Below are positions 47,188 through 56,368 of a stretch of DNA of 64,000 nt, one piece after another; the stretch's first letter is position 1, and every line of letters begins with the position of its first letter. The stretch lies in assembly GCF_050574275.1 (NCBI RefSeq), contig NZ_CP192260.1:620001-684000 (forward strand), in the 5' to 3' direction. This DNA is from Virgibacillus_F flavescens (GTDB lineage Bacteria > Bacillota > Bacilli > Bacillales > Amphibacillaceae). Below the pieces are notes generated by a model. The model made no database searches and was not told where the DNA came from. It saw only the letters and a list, made by a program, of their open reading frames with translations. The translations under genes were made by a program, and so were the position numbers.

Positions 47188-50100
47188 TTATCTTTCTTCT
47201 ATCTCCAAGTTAAGCTTACTAGCCGCTTCTGTTTCTTCTTCTTCCAGTTCACGCAATTCAATTTCCTGTTCGTCACTGGAAAGCATTTTAACATCTAAGC
47301 CAAGACTTTGAAGCTCTTTTATCAATACTTTAAATGACTCCGGAACTCCTGGTTCTGGAACATTGTCACCTTTTACAATAGCTTCATACGTCTTCACACG
47401 ACCAACAATGTCATCTGATTTAACAGTAAGAATTTCCTGCAAGGTATATGCAGCACCATATGCTTCAAGTGCCCATACTTCCATCTCACCGAAACGCTGT
47501 CCACCAAATTGTGCTTTACCACCAAGTGGCTGTTGCGTAACAAGTGAATATGGTCCTGTTGAACGAGCGTGAAGTTTATCATCAACCATGTGCGCCAGTT
47601 TAATCATATACATGACACCAACAGAAATACGGTTATCAAATGGTTCTCCAGAACGTCCATCATAGAGTATTGTTTTAGCATCTTTCGGCATGCCTGCTTC
47701 CTGCAATGTTTCCCATACATCTTCTTCTCCAGCTCCATCAAATACAGGAGTTGCAACATGTATGCCAAGTGCACGTGCAGCCATTCCTAAATGCAATTCA
47801 AACACTTGTCCGATGTTCATTCGCGATGGTACACCAAGTGGATTTAACATAATATCTACAGGTGTTCCGTCCGGCATGAACGGCATGTCTTCTTCAGGTA
47901 ATATTTTTGAAATTACACCTTTATTACCGTGACGACCAGCCATTTTGTCACCTTCGTGAATTTTACGCTTCTGTACGATATACGCACGAACCAGCTGATT
48001 CACACCAGGCGGCAACTCATCGCCATCTTCACGATTGAAAATCTTAACATCCAGCACGATTCCGCCAGCTCCATGAGGAACGCGTAGTGATGTATCACGA
48101 ACTTCACGAGCCTTTTCTCCGAAGATAGCATGCAGAAGACGTTCTTCAGCCGATAACTCCGTAACACCTTTTGGCGTAACTTTACCTACTAAAATATCTC
48201 CGTCAGTAACTTCAGCACCAATACGGATAATTCCTTGTTCGTTAAGATCTTTCAGAGCTTCTTCGCCAACGTTCGGAATGTCACGTGTTATTTCTTCAGG
48301 TCCAAGCTTCGTATCACGAGCTTCTGATTCATACTCTTCAATGTGAATCGATGTATATACATCATCCTTCACAAGTCGTTCACTCATGATGATAGCATCC
48401 TCATAGTTATAACCTTCCCATGTCATGAATCCAACAAGTACGTTACGACCTAAGGCAAGTTCGCCATCTTCCATTGAAGGTCCATCAGCAAGGATCTCAC
48501 CTTTAGTAACACGGTCGCCCTTACTTACGATTGGACGTTGATTGTAGCAAGTACCTTGGTTAGACCGGATATATTTTTGCAGGCGATAACGTTCTAAATC
48601 ACCTTGCACTTCTTTTCCATCTACTTCTGATACTAAACGAATGTGAACTTCTTTCGCTTCAACGTGTTCAACGATTCCAGGATTCTGACAAATTACAGCA
48701 GCTCCTGAATCCTTACCTGAAACATATTCCATACCAGTACCAACAATTGGTGCTTCAGGCTTCATTAATGGTACTGCCTGACGTTGCATGTTCGCACCCA
48801 TTAGCGCACGGTTGGAGTCATCATTTTCAAGGAACGGGATACAAGCTGTTGCGGCAGATACTACCTGCTTTGGCGATACATCCATGTAATCGACATTCCC
48901 ACGAGGAACAGCGGTGTTTTCACCACGGAAACGCGAGATAACTTCATCGTCAATAAAATGACCAGTTTCATCTAACCTGGCATTTGCCTGTGCCACAACG
49001 TAATTATCCTCTTCATCAGCGGTCAGGTAATCAATTTGCGCTGTTACTAAACCACTATCAGGATCTACCCTGCGATACGGTGTTTCAATAAAGCCAAATC
49101 TATTTACTTTAGCGTAGCTTGACAACGAGTTAATTAAACCGATGTTTGGTCCCTCTGGTGTTTCAATTGGACACATACGTCCGTAGTGGGAGTAATGAAC
49201 GTCACGAACTTCAAAGCCAGCGCGTTCTCTTGTTAATCCACCAGGTCCAAGTGCAGACAAACGACGTTTATGTGTCAGTTCCGCTAACGGATTAGTTTGA
49301 TCCATAAATTGTGAAAGCTGCGAGCTGCCAAAGAACTCTTTAATCGATGCAATTACCGGTCGAATATTGATTAACTGCTGTGGTGTAACACTTGACGTAT
49401 CCTGAATAGACATACGTTCACGCACAACTCGTTCCATTCTCGATAATCCAATACGGAATTGGTTTTGCAGCAACTCACCAACTGAACGAAGACGACGATT
49501 ACCTAAATGGTCAATATCATCTGTATCTCCTACACGATGCAATAAGTTGAAGAAATAACTAACGGATGACAAAATGTCAGCCGGCGTTATATTCTTGATG
49601 CTTTTATCAATTCCAGCATTACCAATAACGTTCAATTCACGCTCGCCACTAGGATCAGTTGGGTCAATAATTTTCACAGACTGAAGCATAATTGGTTCGT
49701 CAAGAACACCCTCTTGCAGTTCAACGGCGTGTTCGCCGACCTTATCTTCATCCTGTTCCAGATATGGAATGATTTTATTTAGTAATTTACGCTCTAATTT
49801 ATCACCTTTTTGTGCAAGAACCTCACCGGTTTCCGGATCAACAATCGGTTCAGCTAGCACTTGATTAAATAAGCGGTTTTTGATATTCAGTTTTTTATTC
49901 ATTTTATAACGACCTACATGTGCAAGGTCATATCGTTTTGGATCAAAGAAACGTGAAACTAATAAGCTTTTAGCATTATCAACCGTTGGCGGTTCACCTG
50001 GGCGAAGTCGCTCATAGATTTCTAATAAAGCCTTTTCGGTAGTCTCTGTGTTGTCTTTATCTAAGGTGTTTTTTAAATATTCATTTTCACCCAGCAGATC

Positions 50101-50724
50101 AATTATTTCCTGATCTGTACTAAAGCCAAGCGCACGAAGCAGCACGGTAATAGGTAACTTACGTGTACGGTCGATCCGGACATACGCAACATCTTTTGCG
50201 TCCGTTTCAAACTCAAGCCACGCCCCGCGGTTCGGGATTACGGTTGCTGTTACGCCTCTTTTTCCGTTTTTATCGATTTTTTCATTATAATAGACACTTG
50301 GTGAACGAACGAGCTGTGATACAATAACACGCTCCGCACCATTAATTACAAAGGTACCTGTGTCTGTCATAAGTGGGAAATCTCCCATAAACACTTCCTG
50401 CTCTTTTACTTCACCGGTTTCATTATTAATTAAACGAACCTTCACGCGAAGCGGAGCATTATACGTTACATCTCGATCCTTTGATTCATCTACTGGATAC
50501 TTAGGATCCTCCAATGTATAATCAACAAATTCTAGTGATAGATTACCTGTGAAATCCTCAATTGGTGAAATGTCTTTAAACATTTCTTTCAAACCTTCTT
50601 CTAGAAACCATTGATAAGAAGCGGTTTGAATTTCGATGAGATTTGGTAATTCTAACACCTCGCTGATGCGTGCATAGCTCCTGCGTTGGCGGTGCCGTCC
50701 ATACTGAACTAGTTGACCTGTCAA
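47188..50724 (-). CDS. rpoB: RNA polymerase beta subunit
   Basis: 1178 aa from TTG at 50724, as in B. subtilis (LTGQLVQYGRHRQRRS); a GTG at 50733 overlaps the GAGGGGTGA ribosome site. The rifampicin pocket SQLSQFMDQTNPLAELTHKR-RLSAL carries wild-type residues at the usual resistance positions. Shorter than B. subtilis RpoB (1193) mainly at the C-terminus. Confidence 0.99.
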   Translation of the reverse strand: MTGQLVQYGRHRQRRSYARISEVLELPNLIEIQTASYQWFLEEGLKEMFKDISPIEDFTGNLSLEFVDYTLEDPKYPVDESKDRDVTYNAPLRVKVRLINNETGEVKEQEVFMGDFPLMTDTGTFVINGAERVIVSQLVRSPSVYYNEKIDKNGKRGVTATVIPNRGAWLEFETDAKDVAYVRIDRTRKLPITVLLRALGFSTDQEIIDLLGENEYLKNTLDKDNTETTEKALLEIYERLRPGEPPTVDNAKSLLVSRFFDPKRYDLAHVGRYKMNKKLNIKNRLFNQVLAEPIVDPETGEVLAQKGDKLERKLLNKIIPYLEQDEDKVGEHAVELQEGVLDEPIMLQSVKIIDPTDPSGERELNVIGNAGIDKSIKNITPADILSSVSYFFNLLHRVGDTDDIDHLGNRRLRSVGELLQNQFRIGLSRMERVVRERMSIQDTSSVTPQQLINIRPVIASIKEFFGSSQLSQFMDQTNPLAELTHKRRLSALGPGGLTRERAGFEVRDVHYSHYGRMCPIETPEGPNIGLINSLSSYAKVNRFGFIETPYRRVDPDSGLVTAQIDYLTADEEDNYVVAQANARLDETGHFIDDEVISRFRGENTAVPRGNVDYMDVSPKQVVSAATACIPFLENDDSNRALMGANMQRQAVPLMKPEAPIVGTGMEYVSGKDSGAAVICQNPGIVEHVEAKEVHIRLVSEVDGKEVQGDLERYRLQKYIRSNQGTCYNQRPIVSKGDRVTKGEILADGPSMEDGELALGRNVLVGFMTWEGYNYEDAIIMSERLVKDDVYTSIHIEEYESEARDTKLGPEEITRDIPNVGEEALKDLNEQGIIRIGAEVTDGDILVGKVTPKGVTELSAEERLLHAIFGEKAREVRDTSLRVPHGAGGIVLDVKIFNREDGDELPPGVNQLVRAYIVQKRKIHEGDKMAGRHGNKGVISKILPEEDMPFMPDGTPVDIMLNPLGVPSRMNIGQVFELHLGMAARALGIHVATPVFDGAGEEDVWETLQEAGMPKDAKTILYDGRSGEPFDNRISVGVMYMIKLAHMVDDKLHARSTGPYSLVTQQPLGGKAQFGGQRFGEMEVWALEAYGAAYTLQEILTVKSDDIVGRVKTYEAIVKGDNVPEPGVPESFKVLIKELQSLGLDVKMLSSDEQEIELRELEEEETEAASKLNLEIEER

Positions 50725-51237
50725 CTGCTTCACCCCTCAAATCAAGCATTCTTCAATTATCCCTTATAAAGGAAATGAATGAAAAATGATTAGTATAATT
50801 AGAAAAACAAACTAAACCATCGTACTATTTTAGTAATGTTTTTCGGATCTTAACAAAATGATGCTAACAAGCTTCAAAACTTGTTTGAAAAACCTATTCT
50901 TGTAAACATACTGAACAAACTTGCAATAATTATCACAAGTTTTCTTTTTAAAAGCTACGTAAAAGTGAAGACTTCCGCCATATTGGCAGCAATCTTTTCA
51001 TCGGCACAAAAAATCAACTGTTTAAGCGTTAATCTTACACAATTGATCTACGTATTTCTTCTAACTTTCAAAAAGAAAAAAGGTTTTTTTCAGAAAAAAA
51101 CCTACATGTTTAATTTTTCACTTTACCATTGTCTCCGAATACCGATGAAATATACGTTTCTTATATAATGAAAATTCTTCTTGACAAAGAAAGTCCATCT
51201 TAGCATTTTATTATAATATCACATCTGAAATGCAAGG
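50725..51237. other. rpoB upstream spacer (513 bases, no gene)
   Basis: AT-rich spacer with a terminator at 51081-51103 and weak promoter-like sequences nearer rpoB that I cannot assign with confidence. A plus-strand open frame inside it runs through the terminator and has no ribosome site. Confidence 0.6.
51081..51103 (-). terminator. terminator/attenuator between rsmC-like gene and rpoB
   Basis: Perfect 10-bp stem AGGTTTTTTT / AAAAAAACCT with a CTG loop, followed by TTTTTTC on the minus strand. It would limit read-through from the rplJL transcript into rpoBC. Confidence 0.85.
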
Positions 51238-51840
51238 TCAAACATTAATAGCTTTCAATAAGTAGTATCCTTTGTCTTTCGAGACCACTTCTGCATTTCC
51301 AAAAACCTTCATCATTTTTTCTTTCGCAGAGGGCGCGCCTTGCTTTTTTTGTATAACTACCCACAGCTCACCATTTTGGCATAGTGCCGGTTTGCTTTCT
51401 TCAATCATTGCATGAACAACTTTCTTTCCAGCTCTGATTGGAGGGTTTGTCACGATAGAAGCAAATGAATACTTCGTTAAATTTGAAAATCGATCACTCT
51501 TCACGAATGTAATGTTTTTCACATTGTTTTGTATAGCATTTTGCTCTGCAAGCTCAATAGCGCGCTCGTTTACATCAGCTGCTACAACTTCGCAATGTGA
51601 ATACGTGGCCGCAATCGCTAAACCAATTGGTCCATAACCACAACCAAGATCAAGTATGGTACCTGGTACTTCTGATCTTTTAAATTGTGAAATTAGTAGA
51701 CGCGAACCGAAATCAACCTCGTTTTTTGAAAAAACACCGTAATCACTCGTAAATGTGAACTCTTTTTCTCGTAACTGATAGTTCCAGGTCTTGGGTGAGC
51801 TTTTAGATTGGGGTTGTTGTGAAAAGTAATGCTCAGACAT
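51238..51840 (-). CDS. class I SAM-dependent methyltransferase, RsmC-like (YbxB)
   Basis: 200 aa. SAM-binding motif LDLGCGYGPIGLA (about 58-70) and the catalytic NPPI motif (VTNPPIRAGK) typical of base-amino methyltransferases such as RsmC, which modifies G1207 of 16S rRNA. The short single-domain form between rplL and rpoB matches B. subtilis ybxB. The exact substrate is not proven. Confidence 0.9.
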   Translation of the reverse strand: MSEHYFSQQPQSKSSPKTWNYQLREKEFTFTSDYGVFSKNEVDFGSRLLISQFKRSEVPGTILDLGCGYGPIGLAIAATYSHCEVVAADVNERAIELAEQNAIQNNVKNITFVKSDRFSNLTKYSFASIVTNPPIRAGKKVVHAMIEESKPALCQNGELWVVIQKKQGAPSAKEKMMKVFGNAEVVSKDKGYYLLKAINV

Positions 51841-51883
51841 TCTAGCACCTACTTTGTTGTGTATTATTTTAGAGAAGATAATA

Positions 51884-51914
51884 GAGAAAGCCCGCCGTAT
51901 AACGACGAGCTCTC
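51884..51914 (-). terminator. probable partial terminator after rplL
   Basis: Transcript hairpin GAGAGCTCGTCGT / ACGGCGGGCTTTCTC with two wobble pairs and a small bulge, followed by TATTATCTTC. The weak T tract suggests partial termination. Confidence 0.5.
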
Positions 51915-51924
51915 CTTATATAGA

Positions 51925-52284
51925 CTACTTAACTTCTACTGCAGCGCCCGCTTCTTCAAGTTTACCTTTAACTTCTTCAGCTTCTTCTTTAGATACTGCT
52001 TCTTTAATTGCTTTAGGAGCGTTATCTACTAAGTCTTTTGCGTCTTTAAGACCAAGACCAGTGATTTCGCGAACCGCTTTAACAACTTTGATTTTTGATG
52101 CTCCAGCACTTTCAAGTACTACATCAAATTCAGTCTTCTCTTCTTCTGCTTCTGCTCCAGCTCCAGCTGCTGCCATTGGTGCTGCTGCTGTTACGCCAAA
52201 CTCTTCCTCGATCGCTTTAACAAGATCGTTTAATTCTAATACTGACATTTCTTTAACTGCTTCAATAATTTGTTCGTTAGTCAT
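51925..52284 (-). CDS. rplL: 50S ribosomal protein L7/L12 (bL12)
   Basis: 119 aa. N-terminal dimerisation domain, an Ala/Gly-rich hinge (AAAPMAAAGAGAEAEEE, about 35-50) and a C-terminal factor-binding domain with GLGLKDAKDLVDNAPK. Present in several copies on the L10 stalk. Confidence 0.98.
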   Translation of the reverse strand: MTNEQIIEAVKEMSVLELNDLVKAIEEEFGVTAAAPMAAAGAGAEAEEEKTEFDVVLESAGASKIKVVKAVREITGLGLKDAKDLVDNAPKAIKEAVSKEEAEEVKGKLEEAGAAVEVK

Positions 52285-52339
52285 TTATATTTCCTCCTAT
52301 TATTACGTTTAGTTTGAAACGATTGATTGCTTTAAGCAA

Positions 52340-52843
52340 TTACGCTCCTTGTTGTTCTTCCTTTTGTTCTGCGATAGCTTTTGTTACGTATGCCAAGTTG
52401 CGGATAGGTGCTTGTAGCACGCTTAGTAGCATAGATACTAGACCATCGTAGTTTGGTAGTTCTGCAAGCTCGCTTAATTGCTCAAGCGTTGCGACTTTAC
52501 CTTCAATTACGCCACCTTTGATTTCAAGAGCAGTATGCGTTTTTGCAAATTTGCCCAAGACTTTAGCCGGTGCGATTACATCATCCTTGCTGAAAGCAAT
52601 AGCAGTTGGTCCAACTAACGTATCGCTCAATTCACCTAATTCAGCCTGTTCAGCTGCGCGGCGAGTCATTGTATTCTTGTATACTTTGAACTCAACGCCT
52701 TCAGCACGAAGTTGTTTACGAAGTTCTGTAACTTCCGCAACGTCAAGGCCACGATAATTAACTAGGACAGTTGATTGACTCGATTGAAATTTTTCAGTAA
52801 TTTCTTGAACTACCTGCTTTTTTGCATCGATAATTTTTGACAT
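52340..52843 (-). CDS. rplJ: 50S ribosomal protein L10 (uL10)
   Basis: 167 aa. Anchors L7/L12 dimers to 23S rRNA. Conserved VNYRGLDVAEVTELRKQLR and C-terminal helix AYVTKAIAEQKEEQ. Regulated through the leader at 52933-53060. Confidence 0.98.
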   Translation of the reverse strand: MSKIIDAKKQVVQEITEKFQSSQSTVLVNYRGLDVAEVTELRKQLRAEGVEFKVYKNTMTRRAAEQAELGELSDTLVGPTAIAFSKDDVIAPAKVLGKFAKTHTALEIKGGVIEGKVATLEQLSELAELPNYDGLVSMLLSVLQAPIRNLAYVTKAIAEQKEEQQGA

Positions 52844-52932
52844 TGTTCCACCTCCTGTTAAAAGATCATTATACCGAAAGAATAGCTCAGGCCGACTTGG
52901 CGTTTTTCACTAGAGATCGTGTCTAATAAAAG

Positions 52933-53060
52933 AAAAACCCCCATGCAGACATGGAGGTTTTTTTATACAAATGATAATCATTACTGATTATCTTATTTGC
53001 TTTTAAACACCTCGGCAGGAAATTAAGCGATAATTCGCACCTACTGTCTACGGTACAACG
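52933..53060 (-). promoter_or_regulatory. L10 leader RNA with attenuator
   Basis: The transcript carries CCGTAGACAGTAGGTGCG and CCTGCCGAGGTGTTTAAA, the conserved L10(L12)4-binding segments of the Firmicute L10 leader, followed by a strong terminator hairpin AAACCTCCATG / CATGGGGGTTTT (52934-52965). L10 binding is expected to favour termination and so balance rplJL. Confidence 0.88.
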
Positions 53061-53084
53061 TATTCATATTTAATAACGAGACTC

Positions 53085-53113
53085 AGTATATCGAATCAAG
53101 TACCAAAAGTCAA
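53085..53113 (-). promoter_or_regulatory. promoter of rplJ-rplL
   Basis: Minus strand TTGACT (53108-53113), 17-base spacer, TATACT (53085-53090), starting transcription just before the L10 leader. Confidence 0.8.
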
Positions 53114-53120
53114 CTAATAA

Positions 53121-53813
53121 TTAGCGATAATCTGATACGTCAATTTTTACGCCAGGTCCCATTGTAGATGTTACAGACACATTGCGCATGTAAACACCTT
53201 TTGAAGCTTGTGGTTTTACTTTAACTAATGTTTCAGTAATTGCCACAAAGTTCTCTAGTAATTTTTCATCATCGAATGAAAGTTTACCAATCGGAACATG
53301 AATGTTAGCTGACTTATCAACGCGATATTCAACTTTACCAGCTTTAATATCGTTAACAGCTTTTTCAACTTCAAATGTTACTGTTCCTGTTTTCGGGTTA
53401 GGCATAAGTCCTTTTGGCCCTAATACACGACCTAACTTACCAACCTCAGCCATCATGTCAGGAGTTGCAACGATTACGTCAAAATCAAACCATCCTTGGT
53501 TAATTTTGTTAATCATTTCCTGGTCTCCAACAAAATCAGCACCTGCTGCTTCTGCTTCTTTAGCTTTTTCACCTTTAGCAAACACAAGTACACGCTGTGT
53601 TTTACCAGTACCATGTGGCAATACCATTGCTCCACGGATTTGTTGATCAGCTTTCTTAGGGTCTACCCCTAGACGAAATGCTGCTTCAACTGTTTCGTCA
53701 AAGTTTGCTCTGGAAGCCTCTTTTAAAATTGAGATAGCTTCTTTAGCCTCATATGATTTTGTACGATCAACAAGCTTAAGTGCTTCTTGATACTTTTTAC
53801 CTTTTTTAGCCAT
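53121..53813 (-). CDS. rplA: 50S ribosomal protein L1 (uL1)
   Basis: 230 aa from ATG at 53813 (MAKKGKKYQEALKL) after GGAGG; 25 upstream in-frame codons are excluded. The L1 signature GPKGLMPNPKTGTVT is intact. Forms the L1 stalk and typically represses its own operon. Confidence 0.98.
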   Translation of the reverse strand: MAKKGKKYQEALKLVDRTKSYEAKEAISILKEASRANFDETVEAAFRLGVDPKKADQQIRGAMVLPHGTGKTQRVLVFAKGEKAKEAEAAGADFVGDQEMINKINQGWFDFDVIVATPDMMAEVGKLGRVLGPKGLMPNPKTGTVTFEVEKAVNDIKAGKVEYRVDKSANIHVPIGKLSFDDEKLLENFVAITETLVKVKPQASKGVYMRNVSVTSTMGPGVKIDVSDYR

Positions 53814-53830
53814 TTTATTTCCTCCTCTGT

Positions 53831-53856
53831 TGTGGTAATAGCGGTAATACCTCCCA
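53831..53856 (-). promoter_or_regulatory. L1-binding-site-like element before rplA
   Basis: Transcript GTGGGAGG, a short loop, then CTATTACCACA, placed just upstream of the rplA ribosome site. Nearly the same element precedes rplK. Confidence 0.55.
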
Positions 53857-53986
53857 CTTATAAAAGCGCGATAGCTTTTATAAAGCACACCTTGAATTCG
53901 GCAGGATAAACCTTCTCACGAAAAAGGTTGCGAGAAATGGAATCCCACTATCGCAACCCAGCTCGTATCCGAAAAGCATCAAGGTA

Positions 53987-54412
53987 TTAGTCTTCTATTG
54001 TTATACCCATGCTGCGTGCAGTTCCTTCAACCATGCGCATCGCTGCTTCTACATCAGCGGCGTTTAAATCAGGCATTTTAGTTTCTGCAATTTCTTTTAC
54101 TTTATCGCGTTTAACTGTTGCGACTTTATTACGGTTTGGTTCACCAGAACCAGATTCGATACCAGCTGCTTTCTTCAATAATACTGCAGCAGGTGGAGTT
54201 TTTGTAATAAACGTAAATGAACGGTCTTCATATACCGAGATTTCTACCGGAATAATCATACCAGCTTCATCTTGCGTACGAGCATTAAATTCCTTACAGA
54301 ATCCCATAATATTAACACCTGCTTGACCTAATGCTGGTCCTACCGGCGGTGCTGGATTTGCTTTACCAGCTGGAATTTGTAACTTAACTATCTTGATTAC
54401 TTTTTTAGCCAC
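53987..54412 (-). CDS. rplK: 50S ribosomal protein L11 (uL11)
   Basis: 141 aa from GTG at 54412 (VAKKVIKIVKLQIPAGKANP), the B. subtilis length; AAGGAGG precedes. Forms the GTPase-associated centre, and is needed for RelA activation. First gene of the rplK-rplA operon. Confidence 0.98.
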   Translation of the reverse strand: MAKKVIKIVKLQIPAGKANPAPPVGPALGQAGVNIMGFCKEFNARTQDEAGMIIPVEISVYEDRSFTFITKTPPAAVLLKKAAGIESGSGEPNRNKVATVKRDKVKEIAETKMPDLNAADVEAAMRMVEGTARSMGITIED

Positions 54413-54439
54413 GAGACACACCTCCTTAAAGTCCGTGAT

Positions 54440-54466
54440 GTGGTAATAGGGTTTGTACCCTCCCAC
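54440..54466 (-). promoter_or_regulatory. L1-binding-site-like element before rplK
   Basis: Transcript GTGGGAGGGT, loop, then ACCCTATTACCACA, with GGGT/ACCC pairing. Matches the element before rplA and resembles the L1 site of 23S rRNA. Confidence 0.6.
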
Positions 54467-54515
54467 TCAATATTGATCATATTCCTTTAAATTCATGGAC
54501 ATGAATAACAAAAGA

Positions 54516-54544
54516 ATTTTAGCATGTATCAGAAAATAATGCAA
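54516..54544 (-). promoter_or_regulatory. promoter of rplK-rplA
   Basis: Minus strand TTGCAT (54539-54544), 17-base spacer, TAAAAT (54516-54521), about 105 bases before rplK. Confidence 0.7.
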
Positions 54545-54625
54545 GTCCTTACCGCATTTTTAGTTTCGACTGTTTTCTAATAGATTGTTGTTTTTGCCAC
54601 AAAATCTATAAAATGCGAAGTAATA

Positions 54626-54759
54626 GCTGGTTGTTTTCCGTTGCGGACCGTTGCTTTCCGCGGGCACGGCTTCAGTCCCCTCGAGAAACCGCTCTGCGGG
54701 GCCTTCAGACTCGTGCTGTTCCCGCAGGAGTCAACGGTCCTCCACTCCAAACAACTGCC
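54626..54759. repeat. long palindromic repeat, type A, copy 1
   Basis: About 134 bp able to fold into one long imperfect hairpin. Left arm contains CTTTCCGCGGGCACGGCTTC, right arm GACTCGTGCTGTTCCCGCAG. Outer arms (GGACCGTTG / CAACGGTCC) also pair. Similar to 62809-62950. Confidence 0.8.
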
Positions 54760-54842
54760 AAAATTGTGGAAACTTCAGGCTATAATCCATAAAAATGATT
54801 TCTATCGTTCACTTTAACAACGCAGGGAAAACGTAGGAACCT

Positions 54843-55076
54843 ACTGAAAAAAAGATGGATAATATAATTCTATCTTTTCACTCTTACTTAGCATCTTCGA
54901 ATATACGAAGACTCCTCGAAAAAGAAATGCACTTTTTCTTCGTGCGATGCCTTTTCAGGGAAGCTTTCCTTATCCTGTGGGAACAGCGCGAGCTGAAGAT
55001 CTAAGCAGGAAAGCGTAGTATATTCGACGATGCGATCGTAGATCTACTTTATTTTGTACAACATGTAACTTTTTCA
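54843..55076. repeat. MITE-like repeat, type B, copy 2
   Basis: 234 bp, starting ACTGAAAAAA and ending ACATGTAACTTTTTCA. Shares CTTACTTAGCATCTTCGAAT, GGGAACAGCGCGAGCTGAAG and GCGATCGTAGATC with the copy at 62954-63173; the middle has diverged. Together with the type A repeat it fills the 744-base nusG-rplK spacer, where no gene is seen. Confidence 0.8.
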
Positions 55077-55156
55077 TTTCGCGCTTTACATCTAGAATAA
55101 ACTCAACAAAACTCACGAAATAACAATTCGTATCAGCCTTGCGTTTCCTGTGCTAC

Positions 55157-55690
55157 TTATAATTTTTCAATTTGCGAGAATTCAAGTTCAACAGGTGTTT
55201 CGCGTCCGAACATATTTACATGCACTTTCACTTTTTGCTTATCAATATCTATATGCTCAACTGTACCAGTGAAATTAGCAAACGGTCCTTCGTTCACTCG
55301 AACGTTTTCTTTTAAATCGAAATCGATTTGAGTGATTGCTTCTGAAACTCCCATACGTTTCAATACAGTTTCTACCTCGTCCGGTAATAAAGGCGTTGGT
55401 TTTGAACCATGGCCACTTGAGCCAACGAAACCAGTAACACCTGGCGTATTTCTTACTACATACCACGAGTCATCCGTCATAATCATTTCGGCTAAGACAT
55501 AACCAGGAAAGAATTTCTTTTTTACGATCTTCTTTTTCCCGTTTTTTATTTCCGTTTCCTCATCCTCTGGAACGATTACGCGGAATATTTTATCTTCCAT
55601 ACCCATTGTTTCTACACGTTTTTCTAAATTTGTCTTAACTTTGTTTTCATATCCGGAATACGTATGAACTACATACCAGTTTTTCTCCAT
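55157..55690 (-). CDS. nusG: transcription termination/antitermination factor NusG
   Basis: 177 aa. NGN domain (about 1-110, WYVVHTYSGYENKVKTNLE) and C-terminal KOW domain with VRVNEGPFANFTGTVEHID. In Bacillus NusG stimulates pausing and intrinsic termination. Preceded by its own terminator and an unusual long hairpin leader, so it may be controlled apart from secE. Confidence 0.98.
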   Translation of the reverse strand: MEKNWYVVHTYSGYENKVKTNLEKRVETMGMEDKIFRVIVPEDEETEIKNGKKKIVKKKFFPGYVLAEMIMTDDSWYVVRNTPGVTGFVGSSGHGSKPTPLLPDEVETVLKRMGVSEAITQIDFDLKENVRVNEGPFANFTGTVEHIDIDKQKVKVHVNMFGRETPVELEFSQIEKL

Positions 55691-55733
55691 TTGAACAGGA
55701 CAATATTATTGCCCTTCCCTCCCTTGACTAAAA

Positions 55734-55830
55734 AGCGGAGGCGACGACAGCACAATCAAGAGAGCTTAAAATACTGTAATGCCTCTCGGTTGTGTGATCG
55801 TTTGCCTATCAATCAGGTAACATCCGCTCT
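55734..55830 (-). promoter_or_regulatory. terminator-like hairpin in the nusG leader
   Basis: Transcript 5' arm AGCGGA, a 16-nt bulge, then GGCAAACGATCACACAACCG-AGAG; the loop contains GCATTACAGTATTTTAA; the 3' arm CTCTCTTGATTGTGCTGTCG-TCGCCTCCGCT is complementary with a few mismatches and is followed by TTTTAG. It lies 44 bases before the nusG start, so it could attenuate nusG. Confidence 0.55.
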
Positions 55831-55848
55831 AAAAATTTCTACAATATT

Positions 55849-55876
55849 AAAAAACCCGTTAAGTCGGGTTTTTTTT
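55849..55876 (-). terminator. terminator between secE and nusG
   Basis: AAACCCG / CGGGTTT stem with A-run before and T-run after on the minus strand. Unusual because secE and nusG are normally cotranscribed. Confidence 0.8.
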
Positions 55877-55933
55877 CATGCGTTATTAATTTCCATTATA
55901 ACATAACTATAGCTTTATTATTCAAAAATCTAT

Positions 55934-56107
55934 TTATAAACTATTTAATAAAAGCGTAATTAATGAATCGATAACTGTAAAGAACAATGCAACAAATACC
56001 ACAGTAGCGATTACAGTAATCGTATAACTAGTTAACTCTTTCCCTTTTGGCCAGCTAACTTTTTTCATTTCACGCGATACATTCTTTAAGAACTTAAAAA
56101 GATTCAT
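55934..56107 (-). CDS. secE: Sec translocon subunit SecE
   Basis: 57 aa, the short single-helix Bacillus form. Amphipathic KNVSREMKKVSWPKGKEL (8-25) carries the conserved WP, followed by one membrane helix (about 28-52). Clamps SecY. Lies between rpmG and nusG in the standard order. Confidence 0.95.
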   Translation of the reverse strand: MNLFKFLKNVSREMKKVSWPKGKELTSYTITVIATVVFVALFFTVIDSLITLLLNSL

Positions 56108-56142
56108 GATAGTACCCCCAAACCATACCCGAAGGATGCGTC

Positions 56143-56292
56143 TTATTTAGTTTCACGGTGCAGTGTATGTTTTCCACATGTTTTGCAGTATTTTCTTACT
56201 TCCAGTCGATTAGGTTGTGTGGATACATTTTTGTGAGTTGAATAGTTTCTACTAGAGCATTCTGCACACGCTAAAACCACTTTTTTATTCAT
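56143..56292 (-). CDS. rpmG: 50S ribosomal protein L33 (bL33), zinc-binding form
   Basis: 49 aa, beginning MNKKVVLACAEC. Zinc ligands CAEC and CKTC are intact (C+ form). Ribosome site GGGGTGA can pair with an upstream ACCC. First gene of the rpmG-secE unit. Confidence 0.95.
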   Translation of the reverse strand: MNKKVVLACAECSSRNYSTHKNVSTQPNRLEVRKYCKTCGKHTLHRETK

Positions 56293-56332
56293 TCAATCAC
56301 CCCGAATCAGGGTATTTTACAATACTTCTATT

Positions 56333-56361
56333 AATGTAGCACTCTTAAATTAATGTGTCAA
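56333..56361 (-). promoter_or_regulatory. promoter of rpmG-secE
   Basis: Minus strand TTGACA (56356-56361), 17-base spacer, TACATT (56333-56338), just after the sigH stop. Confidence 0.65.
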
Positions 56362-56368
56362 TGCTTGT

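Noticed and set aside
49230..49340. Rifampicin-resistance substitution in rpoB
   Set aside because: The pocket residues (Asp of FMDQ, His of THKR, Ser of RLSAL) are all wild type.
50881..51168. A 95-codon plus-strand frame upstream of rpoB
   Set aside because: It reads through a strong terminator hairpin, has no ribosome site and a low-complexity Lys/Phe-rich product.
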